This document shows, piece after piece, positions 16,457 through 23,035 of a stretch of 53,070 nt of DNA (position 1 is its first letter; the number at the start of each line of letters is the position of its first letter). The notes under the pieces are model-generated. The model saw only the letters and a list, made by a program, of their open reading frames with translations. It was not told where the DNA came from and did not search any database. A program made the position numbers and the translations under genes. The DNA lies in assembly GCA_025351355.1 (NCBI GenBank), contig JANXWC010000072.1, positions 1 to 53,070 of the forward strand, given 5' to 3'. The DNA is from Hyphomicrobiaceae bacterium (GTDB lineage: Bacteria > Pseudomonadota > Alphaproteobacteria > Rhizobiales > Hyphomicrobiaceae).

Positions 16457-16913
16457 TGCTGGAAGCGTGGATGAGTGATTTGCTCATGTGCGTAATTGAG
16501 CGATCGGGTCGTTCCTCGATCCGATCCGTCACATAACCATGGCGCGTGTACCAAGCGACCAGATGGGTGAGGCGGGTGCCGGTATATAAGCGGACCGTCT
16601 GCAAGCTGAGCGCTCGCGCATGCGTCTCCGCCGTCGCCAATAAAGCCTTGCCGATGCCGGTTTGTTGTAGCGTCGGATCGGTGGCGATGCTCCAGATCAG
16701 CAGATGGTCGTCATGAGGCTCGATGATGAGTGCGCCGCGCAGGACGCCATCCACGTCGTCGAGCCAGACTTGCTTGGTCGCCAGGACATCGCGATAGTCG
16801 ATCTGCAACGGGATCGGCACGACGCCGAGCGTCTCCTGATTTCGCGCATAGGCCACCTGTTGCAATCCGACCAATGCCTCGAGATCATCGATCGTGCCGC
16901 GGCGTAATTTCAT
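16431..16913 (-). CDS. GNAT-family N-acetyltransferase (third in the operon)
   Basis: The 160-residue protein has a single GNAT fold: LLIWSIATDPTLQQTGIGKALL is the acetyl-CoA binding motif A (Q-x-x-G-I/L-G), and VAWYTRHGYVTDR is the usual C-terminal beta-bulge region. Its substrate is unknown. It is clearly related to the acetyltransferase at 17671-18186: shared V-W-L-D/A, L-R-G-A/I-L-I, D-L/H-L-L-I-W-S-I-A, W-Y-x-R-H-G-Y and I/L-T-H-M. The start codon at 16913 overlaps the stop of the preceding gene (ATGA), so translation is probably coupled. Confidence 0.85.
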   Translation of the reverse strand: MKLRRGTIDDLEALVGLQQVAYARNQETLGVVPIPLQIDYRDVLATKQVWLDDVDGVLRGALIIEPHDDHLLIWSIATDPTLQQTGIGKALLATAETHARALSLQTVRLYTGTRLTHLVAWYTRHGYVTDRIEERPDRSITHMSKSLIHASSITGAARRP

Positions 16914-17674
16914 TTGTGGTCCGCCAAAGCCGCATGCGTCAGTTTACTCAGTGCCGTTTTCTGCTGTCCGGCGGCATCGAAATTTTCAGGCGCCAGCCAG
17001 GCTTCATAGGCGCCCTTAAGCTGCGGCCAATCCTCGGCAATTATGGAAAACCACGCTGTGTCGCGGCTGCGCCCCTTAGTCACGACAGCGCGGCGGAACA
17101 GGCCTTCGTAGGTGAAGCCGAAGCGCACTGCCGCCGCCCGAGATGGCGCATTTAGGGCATTGCATTTCCACTCGTAGCGTCGGTAACCCAGCGTCTCGAA
17201 TGCGTATTTCGCGAACAGGTAGTTGGCCTCGGTCGTCACTGCGGAACGCGCGATGGCCGGTCCCCAATAGATGCCGCCGATTTCAATAACGCGGTTCGGG
17301 GTATCGATGCGCATGAAGGTCTGGCGCCCCTCGACGCGACCGGTCCGCTTGTCAATCACGGCGAAAAAGAGCGGGTCGTTGCTGGCAGCCGATTTCCTCA
17401 GCCAAGGCTCGAACGCGGCGAAGCTCTCGGGCGGTTCGTCAGACAGATACAGAAAGCGGGCGGCGGCGTCCCGCGGCGTCGAAGCGCGAAACAGGTCGCC
17501 GCCGTGTTTTGCCGGATCGAGGGGCTCTAGGCGACAGGTGCGGCCCTCAAGAACGATGCGCTGCGGGCGGGGTGCAGGTGTAAGATCTGCGACCCGCGGA
17601 CCGATCCGCAAACCGGTTGCGGCATCGATCTCATGGGGGATCTGGTCATCGCGCACCGTGTACATTTGGTTCAT
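16910..17674 (-). CDS. GNAT-family N-acetyltransferase, RimJ/RimL-like (second in the operon)
   Basis: The 254 residues begin with an unusual leader of about 45 residues and continue with a RimJ/RimL-type domain: GRTCRLEPLDPAKHGGDLF, ESFAAFEPWLRK, IGGIYWGPAIARSAVTTEAN, and L-G-Y-R-R-Y-E-W-K-C-N-A-L-N-A-P-S-R-A-A-A-x-R-F-G-F. This subfamily is often annotated as acting on small molecules or on proteins; the substrate here is unknown. The ATG at 17674 overlaps the upstream stop (ATGA). Its family differs from the two GNAT genes on either side, which resemble each other. Confidence 0.87.
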   Translation of the reverse strand: MNQMYTVRDDQIPHEIDAATGLRIGPRVADLTPAPRPQRIVLEGRTCRLEPLDPAKHGGDLFRASTPRDAAARFLYLSDEPPESFAAFEPWLRKSAASNDPLFFAVIDKRTGRVEGRQTFMRIDTPNRVIEIGGIYWGPAIARSAVTTEANYLFAKYAFETLGYRRYEWKCNALNAPSRAAAVRFGFTYEGLFRRAVVTKGRSRDTAWFSIIAEDWPQLKGAYEAWLAPENFDAAGQQKTALSKLTHAALADHK

Positions 17675-18186
17675 GGCGTTTGCGGCTCGGGAAGGCGTTT
17701 GATCATGTGCGTCAGTTGCCGCTCGTCGACGATTTCGATGGTTTCTATGCCGTAGCCGTGGCGGCCATACCAACCGATCAAGGTCTGCTGGACGGCGCCT
17801 GTATTCAGCCTGATGATATGGCGCCCGAGCTGGCCGGCGCGCACCTCGGCCGCATCCAGCATGATCTGGCCGAGCCCCTGGCCCTGCGCATCCGGTGCCG
17901 CGGCGATCGACCAGATCAGCAGGTCGCCCTCGCGCACGTCGAGTATCAGAATGCCGCGCAATCGGTCGCGCTCCTCGGCCAGCCAAACTTCCATCCGCTC
18001 GATGATCTCGCCGTATTCGGCCTTTAGCGGCGGCGGTTCGAGACCCAGCAAATGCTGTCGGTGATAGGCTGCGACCTGCAGTGCTTCGATGGCCTCGCGA
18101 TCCGCATTGCTGGCGCGACGAAACTTGATCGGCGCCGGCGGCGCACGGTTAGCTGGCTTCTCGGAGGTCGGGATATCCGGTGTCAC
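17671..18186 (-). CDS. GNAT-family N-acetyltransferase (first in the operon)
   Basis: The 171-residue product has a Pro/Ala-rich leader of about 20 residues, then a GNAT domain with LLIWSIAAAPDAQGQGLGQI as motif A and IGWYGRHGYGIET near the end. It is a paralogue of the third gene of the operon (16431-16913), with shared motifs over most of the domain. The start at 18186 overlaps the stop of the dehydrogenase gene (ATGA). The substrate is unknown; proximity suggests an intermediate of the pathway run by the two upstream enzymes. Confidence 0.87.
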   Translation of the reverse strand: MTPDIPTSEKPANRAPPAPIKFRRASNADREAIEALQVAAYHRQHLLGLEPPPLKAEYGEIIERMEVWLAEERDRLRGILILDVREGDLLIWSIAAAPDAQGQGLGQIMLDAAEVRAGQLGRHIIRLNTGAVQQTLIGWYGRHGYGIETIEIVDERQLTHMIKRLPEPQTP

Positions 18187-18953
18187 AATGCAAAACCACC
18201 ATCGACGAGGAATGTCTGGCCCGTGGTGAATGCGCTTTCGTCGGAGGCGAGATAGACCGCCATTGCCGCAATCTCCTCGGCGGTACCCAGACGCCCCATG
18301 GGCTGGCGATCAATAAACATCTGTCTGACCTCATCGTCGGTCTTGTGCAGGGCCTTAGCCTGTGCCGAAATGCGCGCGTCGAGCGAAGGCGACTGCACTG
18401 TGCCGGGACAGATCGCGTTACAGCGGACGCCCTTGCGGATGAAATCAGCGGCCACCGCCTTGGAAAGCCCGATGACGGCTGCCTTGGTGGCGCCGTACAC
18501 ATAGCGATTGGGAATGCCGCGCACCGAGCCTGCGCCGGAGGCGATATTGACGATCGCACTTGACGTTTTGTTGGATGCTGCACGGGCAAGCATGCCCGGC
18601 ATAAAGGCCCGGATGGTGCGATGCATCGACTTCACGTTGATGTCGAACGAAAAGTCCCAATCCGCCTCCGAGCATTCGAGCACGCTGCCGGCGTGCACAA
18701 AACCCGCCGCGTTGAAAAGTATGTCGATATCGCCGATGCGCTTGGCCGCATCCTCTACCGACTTTGTATTGCGCACGTCGATGATGTGCGTCTCGGCAAT
18801 CCCTTCATCGCGCAGGCCAGCCAGCGCTTTCAGGTCGATGTCGGAGGCGATGACCTTGGCGCCCTCGCGCGCGAATGCGATCGCCGTAGCTCGGCCGATG
18901 CCGGCGCCCGACGCAGTACAGAATGCGATTTTGCCTTTAAGACGGCCGGTCAT
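18183..18953 (-). CDS. SDR-family NAD(P)-dependent dehydrogenase
   Basis: A classical short-chain dehydrogenase of 256 residues: cofactor site T13-A-S-G-A-G-I-G20, D-I-D near 38-40 suggesting NAD, N-A-A-G at 81-84, catalytic S139, Y153 and K157 (YGATK), and the C-terminal phrase RLGTAEEIAAMAVYLASDESAF. The stretch CNAICPGTVQSPSL and the gap-rich early region resemble 3-hydroxybutyrate dehydrogenase type 2 and 2-keto-3-deoxy-fuconate dehydrogenases. The substrate cannot be read from sequence. It is coupled by ATGA overlaps to the genes on both sides. Confidence 0.9.
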   Translation of the reverse strand: MTGRLKGKIAFCTASGAGIGRATAIAFAREGAKVIASDIDLKALAGLRDEGIAETHIIDVRNTKSVEDAAKRIGDIDILFNAAGFVHAGSVLECSEADWDFSFDINVKSMHRTIRAFMPGMLARAASNKTSSAIVNIASGAGSVRGIPNRYVYGATKAAVIGLSKAVAADFIRKGVRCNAICPGTVQSPSLDARISAQAKALHKTDDEVRQMFIDRQPMGRLGTAEEIAAMAVYLASDESAFTTGQTFLVDGGFAL

Positions 18954-19780
18954 GATTTGTCCTTGCTGAGGATCGTGTTGAGGCGCGGCGACGGGAATGT
19001 CGTCCGTCCATACGTAAACGTGCCGTTGTTCTTGATCTCCTCGGCAGCCGCTAGAAATCCGCCGAGGGCCGCGCGTGCCAAGCCAGCACCGACACTAATG
19101 CGGCGCACGCCGACACGGGACAAGTCGGCGACCGTCAGGTCCGGCAAGCCCGGATGCACCAACCCGTTGATCGGCTTTTTCGTCGCGCGCACGACATCCT
19201 CGAACTGGCTGAGTTCGCTGAGGCCGGGCGCATATAGCACGTCGGCGCCGGCGGCATCGTAAGCCTTGAGGCGCAAAATGGTATCTGCCAGGTCCTTGCG
19301 GCCATGCAGGAAATTCTCGGCGCGCGCAGTGAGCATAAACGGGAACGGCAGCGCGCGAGCTGCGGCCACGGCTGCCTTGACGCGCTCCACCGCGACCTCG
19401 AACGGATAAATGGGGTGGGCCGGATCGCCGGTCGCGTCTTCGATAGAACAGCCGACAAGGCCTGCGGCTGCCGCCGAAGGGATCGTAGCTGCTGCCACGT
19501 CCGGTGCGTGAGCATAAAGATTTTCAAGGTCGGCGCTGACCGGCAGATCGGTTGCCGCACAGATGGCTGCGGCATTGGCCAGTGCCTCGTCGCGGCTGAC
19601 CTCACCATCGACACGGCCGAGCGTGTAGGCAAGACCCGCACTGGTCGTCGCCAGTGCCTTGAACCCCAGGCTCGCAAGGATTTTGGCCGTTCCAGCGTCC
19701 CAGGGATTTGGAATAACGAACGTTTCGGGACCCTCATGCAAATCGCGGAAGCGCCGTGCCTTCTCGGCCTGTGTGATCAT
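18950..19780 (-). CDS. isocitrate lyase/phosphoenolpyruvate mutase superfamily protein
   Basis: The 276-residue protein shows the superfamily barrel: FVIPNPWDAGTAKILASLGF, ATTSAGLAYTLG, PVSADLENLY, GLVGCSIEDATGD, TARAENFLHG, and AYDAAGADVLYAPG. The CGH loop of true isocitrate and methylisocitrate lyases is not seen, as in the broad subfamily of uncharacterised members, so the reaction is open: C-C or P-C bond cleavage of an alpha-hydroxy or oxo acid. I prefer ATG 19780 (MITQAEKARRF, the usual family start); an upstream in-frame ATG at 19831 would lie at an operator-like palindrome. It heads a five-gene operon. Confidence 0.88.
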   Translation of the reverse strand: MITQAEKARRFRDLHEGPETFVIPNPWDAGTAKILASLGFKALATTSAGLAYTLGRVDGEVSRDEALANAAAICAATDLPVSADLENLYAHAPDVAAATIPSAAAAGLVGCSIEDATGDPAHPIYPFEVAVERVKAAVAAARALPFPFMLTARAENFLHGRKDLADTILRLKAYDAAGADVLYAPGLSELSQFEDVVRATKKPINGLVHPGLPDLTVADLSRVGVRRISVGAGLARAALGGFLAAAEEIKNNGTFTYGRTTFPSPRLNTILSKDKS

Positions 19781-19834
19781 TATGTGCAAGGCTCCGGTTG
19801 AAGCATAGGCGGTTGCTGTATGATCGCGCATCTA

Positions 19835-19867
19835 ATACCAGCGGTCATTATTCTTGACCGATGGTAT
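19835..19867. promoter_or_regulatory. operator-like palindrome A, promoter-proximal
   Basis: ATACCAGCGGTCA (19835-19847), seven bases TTATTCT, then TGACCGATGGTAT (19855-19867). Twelve of thirteen positions are complementary between the arms. It shares arm sequence and spacer length with palindrome B and lies about 55 bases before the likely start of the five-gene operon. On the minus strand TATTAG overlaps its edge and could be a -10 element. Confidence 0.65.
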
Positions 19868-19913
19868 GCGCGCGCGGGGTTGGTGGGGCGGCCGCGCGCA
19901 AACAAAGAATTTG

Positions 19914-19946
19914 ATACCGACGGTCATTCTTTTTGACCGTCGGTAT
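19914..19946. promoter_or_regulatory. operator-like palindrome B, promoter-distal
   Basis: ATACCGACGGTCA (19914-19926), seven bases TTCTTTT, then TGACCGTCGGTAT (19934-19946): a perfect 13-base inverted repeat. Each arm contains ACCGNCGGT, which is itself symmetrical, so one palindrome could bind a dimer of dimers, as many TetR-type repressors do. Its centre is 79 bases from that of palindrome A. Confidence 0.7.
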
Positions 19947-20072
19947 AAGTTACAACGCGTGGGCAGTTTCGGCCCGAATGAGATCACCTGCAAGCCCGAA
20001 ACGACTGCCGGAAACGATGAACTGCCTTCTCAGTTTGAGCCGCGTGTTGCGTCCTTGGTTGCACGCTTGTCG

Positions 20073-20654
20073 TTATGCCTTCGGCTTCCGGAAAATGTGC
20101 AGCGATTTATATGTGCCGGCGTCGCTGAAGCCGCGCTTGGCGACCAACGATTCGCCGACGCGCTTGGCGACATCATAGGCAAAGCTGCCGGTGTAAAAAT
20201 GCATCTCGCCACCGGGATTCAATTTCTCCGCCAGCACCAGTCCGACCTGCTCGTCGGTCAGTGCGCCATATTTGTCGTTTTCGGATGTGCGGTACTCGCC
20301 GGCGTGGAAAAGCGTCGCGTAGTCCAGTGTCGGCAGCAGCCGCGCGTCGGTCTGATAGAGGTCGCCGAAATAGGCCTTGTAGCTGAAGCCGAGGCGCGGG
20401 TTGTCGATCAGCAGATCGATGTAAGCTGCATATTCGTCTCGGCTCGCGGTGATGGCGAGAACCTGATTGTTGGTGCCATTGCTGGCGGTCCTCAGGCCGA
20501 CAATGTGATGGCTGCCCGTTCCCATATGGAAGATGTTGCAGCCCTTGATGCCGTTTTCATCGAGATAGTCGAGAAAGTGGATGTCGCAGGGGCACTGTTT
20601 TTCGTCGAGCGCCCAGGTCGAATTCCAGAAATTGAGTTTGGTCATGGGTTTCAT
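20073..20654 (-). CDS. uncharacterised protein, possibly a SAM-methyltransferase fold
   Basis: The 193 residues contain C-N-I-F-H-M-G-T-G-S-H-H-I-V-G, which resembles motif I of class I methyltransferases (hh-x-h-G-x-G) with unusual histidines, an acidic/aromatic stretch LLIDNPRLGFSYKAYFGDL, DYATLFHAGEY in a motif-II-like place, and LNPGGEMHFYTGSF near the C-terminus as in motif III. An early C-P-C pair at about 21-23 is of note. No family is recognised. It starts 28 bases after the ABC protein gene on the same strand, so a shared transcript is likely. The first ATG has no good ribosome site; ATG 20645 is possible. Confidence 0.65.
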   Translation of the reverse strand: MKPMTKLNFWNSTWALDEKQCPCDIHFLDYLDENGIKGCNIFHMGTGSHHIVGLRTASNGTNNQVLAITASRDEYAAYIDLLIDNPRLGFSYKAYFGDLYQTDARLLPTLDYATLFHAGEYRTSENDKYGALTDEQVGLVLAEKLNPGGEMHFYTGSFAYDVAKRVGESLVAKRGFSDAGTYKSLHIFRKPKA

Positions 20655-20682
20655 ATCTTTTGGCTGATTGGGGATCGACCCG

Positions 20683-22437
20683 TCAGAGGACTGCGCGGGC
20701 GAGCATTGCTTCGTGATCGAGCCGCGTCAATTCCAGTGTGCGGTCGAAGGTATTGGCAGGCGCCGCACGCTGTCCCAAGCTGAGGATTGTGATGCCCGGT
20801 AGCGCGGATCTCAATCGCTGAATGAGTGCCCGTTGGCCCGCGCCGTCGAGGGCTGAAAGAGCATCGTCGATCACCAGGATGTCCGGCTTGGCGATCACTG
20901 CGCGCGCGGCTGCGAGGCGCTGACGGTCACCGGCCGACAACACCTGATCCCATCGTGCGTGTTCGGTGAGGCGCGGGGGCAGAGCCGGCAAACCAACGAT
21001 CTCCAAGGCGTCGACCAGCGCGCTACGCGGCGGCAGCGAGCCGACATGCGGGTAAGCGATCGCCTCGCCGAGTGTGCCGAGTGGAAGGTAGCTTTTTTGC
21101 GGCAGTAACAGGATCGACGCGGGGGGCAGACCGGTGAGGTTGCCGCTGCTCGGCACCACCAGTCCGGCAAGGATGCGTGCGAGCGTCGATTTTCCTGTAT
21201 TGGAGGCGCCGGCGATGTGGACCGCTTCGCCACGTTTTAATTCAAGTGTCACCGGCAGCAGCAGCGGATGACCATCGGCGGCATGGAGCGTGACGCGGTC
21301 GAGAGAAAGCGCCAGCTTCGGCGCCAGGGGCTCTGCCGCGCGCTCGGCCGGCAAGTCCGGCGCAATGGCATCGGAGGCGTCGACGATATCCATGACGCGA
21401 CGGGCAGAGGCATACCAATCGGCGATGCGGCTGTAGTTGTCGACGATCCAGGAAATCGCCTGCTGGACCTGAATGAAGGCGGCGGCGAGTTGCGTGACCT
21501 GCCCCAAAGTCAGATCGCCCGCGAGGTATTTGGGTGCTGCAAACAGCAGCGGCACGATGGGGATCATCGGGCCTGTCGCATTGGTAATCCAGGTCAGATG
21601 TGCGTTGGAGCGCACAATGGCCAGCCAGCGGCCGACGACGGTGTCATAGAAGCCGCGCAGAATTTTCTGTTCGGCCGGAGCGCCATGCGCCAAGGCGATA
21701 CTTTCGGCGTTATCACGCAACCGCATCATGGCGAAGCGGAAATAACCTTCGGCCTCGTTTTTCTGGCCGACGCGACCGACCAACGGGCGCCCCACCCAAG
21801 CGGTCAGCGTGGAGGCGGCGATGCCGTAGCCTAATGCGCACCACACCATGTAGCCCGGCACGACGATGCTACCGACGCCGAAGCTGCCGCCGACGGTCCA
21901 CAGAATGGTGATGAAAGCGATCCCGCCCATGATCGCGGTGAAAAGACCGATGCCGAGATCGACCAGCACTTCGGTCGCCCATCGCGTGTCGTCGGAAATG
22001 CGGTACTCCGGATTAGGCGGTTCGCGGCCGCTGGCATTGAGGTGATAGAACTTCTGACTTTCGAGCCATTTGCCGATCAGATGCTCCACCAACCACTGAC
22101 GCCACCGCACCTGCAGGGTCATGCGGGCAATGACGATCGCCACGCCGATCGCCGCCATGAATGCGACGATACCAAAGAACACGAGCACGGCTTGCTTGAG
22201 CCCTGCCACGTCGCGGCGTTCGAGAGCATCGAAGAACCATCGGTTCCATTGGTTCATCAGCACGGTGACGAAGGTAGAAAGCAGCAGCGATGCCGCCAAC
22301 GCCAGTGTCAGCGTCCAGGCGCCGCGTCCGGTCGGGCCGGTCCAAAAGCTGCCAGCGAAATGCGCAAAGCGCCGGGCAACACGCCAATCGAGGTGGAAAC
22401 CGCCACTCTCCGGTGGGGTTGGGGATGGTTCACTCAT
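20683..22437 (-). CDS. ABC transporter permease/ATPase of the SbmA/BacA-YddA class
   Basis: The 584-residue protein fuses a membrane domain (about 35-330, with RWRQWLVEHLIGKWLESQKFYHL and NPEYRISDDTRWATE, typical of ABC_membrane_2) to an ATPase domain. Walker A is G410-A-S-N-T-G-K-S-T418. Three later elements depart from canon: the signature reads LSAGDRQRLA instead of LSGGQ, the residue after the Walker B Asp524 is Asp525 instead of Glu, and the switch position reads L-G-Q556-R instead of G-H-R. Family members import peptides or export fatty acids; substrate unknown. Hydrolysis is likely slow or absent unless partner residues compensate. Confidence 0.88.
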   Translation of the reverse strand: MSEPSPTPPESGGFHLDWRVARRFAHFAGSFWTGPTGRGAWTLTLALAASLLLSTFVTVLMNQWNRWFFDALERRDVAGLKQAVLVFFGIVAFMAAIGVAIVIARMTLQVRWRQWLVEHLIGKWLESQKFYHLNASGREPPNPEYRISDDTRWATEVLVDLGIGLFTAIMGGIAFITILWTVGGSFGVGSIVVPGYMVWCALGYGIAASTLTAWVGRPLVGRVGQKNEAEGYFRFAMMRLRDNAESIALAHGAPAEQKILRGFYDTVVGRWLAIVRSNAHLTWITNATGPMIPIVPLLFAAPKYLAGDLTLGQVTQLAAAFIQVQQAISWIVDNYSRIADWYASARRVMDIVDASDAIAPDLPAERAAEPLAPKLALSLDRVTLHAADGHPLLLPVTLELKRGEAVHIAGASNTGKSTLARILAGLVVPSSGNLTGLPPASILLLPQKSYLPLGTLGEAIAYPHVGSLPPRSALVDALEIVGLPALPPRLTEHARWDQVLSAGDRQRLAAARAVIAKPDILVIDDALSALDGAGQRALIQRLRSALPGITILSLGQRAAPANTFDRTLELTRLDHEAMLARAVL

Positions 22438-22438
22438 G

Positions 22439-22762
22439 CAGGTTCTTCAACCATCGGTTTATCGGAGGTGCCTAAGGGCGGGTGAGGCAGGAACTAGAGG
22501 CGAGACAGTATGCGGGAGCGCCACGGCGGGCCTCCCGTAGCATGTTTCGCCGACGATAGAGCCGTAAGTTGGCGATCACCGCTGAAGCGGCGATGAACGC
22601 GCACTTGCACGCGGACGGCCCCCTCAGGTTATCCATGAGAAAAAGCCGCTAAAAATCCGCTTGCCAGGACGACGCGGCTGAGGCTTACTGTCGTCCTGCG
22701 CCCGGATAGTGTCGGGGCATTCGAGGTTAACGGTGGGCCGATCAGGCAAACAGGCTGACATA
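22439..22762. other. gene-free region between the ABC gene and the leuA leader
   Basis: About 320 bases between a minus-strand and a plus-strand gene, so it should hold divergent promoters for the ABC protein and for leuA. No confident promoter was placed. It holds the inverted repeat at 22665-22698. Confidence 0.4.
22665..22698 (+). promoter_or_regulatory. inverted repeat upstream of the leuA leader
   Basis: CAGGACGAC (22665-22673) is a perfect inverted copy of GTCGTCCTG (22690-22698) with 16 bases between. It might be an operator of the leu region or an RNA stem in the leader. No T run follows, so it is not a simple terminator. Confidence 0.35.
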
Positions 22763-22897
22763 ATGCACCGCGCCGGTCGAGCGCGGGCGATTACTGTCGC
22801 TGCCGATGCCGCCGAAACCAAGCTGAAGCTGCAGATTATGCTGGCGTCCGGCTTCATGCTGTCGACGCTGCTGGCACTCCTTCTTATCAGCCCCTGA
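22763..22897 (+). CDS. candidate leucine-rich leader peptide of leuA
   Basis: A 44-codon frame that ends with a Leu-rich run (LSTLLALLLISP, then TGA), six Leu in ten codons and including CTC CTT CTT, which are unlikely to be preferred codons in so GC-rich a genome. The stop codon falls inside the left arm of a strong hairpin (22891-22938), and leuA follows 138 bases later. This is the layout of transcription attenuators of leucine genes. The start is uncertain: neither ATG 22763 nor GTG 22709 has a good ribosome site. The alternative is a tiny membrane peptide, or no gene. Confidence 0.4.
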   Translation: MHRAGRARAITVAADAAETKLKLQIMLASGFMLSTLLALLLISP

Positions 22898-22938
22898 GCC
22901 ATCAGAGGTTCCGTTGCGACGGAACGGGCGCTCAGGGG
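22891..22938 (+). promoter_or_regulatory. two-part hairpin in the leuA leader region
   Basis: CCCCTGAGC (22891-22899) pairs perfectly with GCTCAGGGG (22930-22938), and inside it GTTCCGT (22908-22914) pairs with ACGGAAC (22919-22925) around TGCG. It lies 98 bases before leuA and overlaps the leader stop codon. No T run follows, so it is more likely a pause or anti-terminator stem than the terminator itself. Confidence 0.55.
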
Positions 22939-23035
22939 AATGGAACTGATCAGCACACCCTTTCCCAATTTCGCTCAGCGCCGGCCCTTGTCCTCGTCGT
23001 AGGCGGGCTGTGCGGGCAGCAGCAGGAACGCATCC

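Noticed and set aside
19780-19831. Upstream ATG at 19831 as start of the PEP-mutase-like gene
   Set aside because: It would add 17 residues not typical of the family and begin at the edge of operator A; the ATG at 19780 matches the usual family start.
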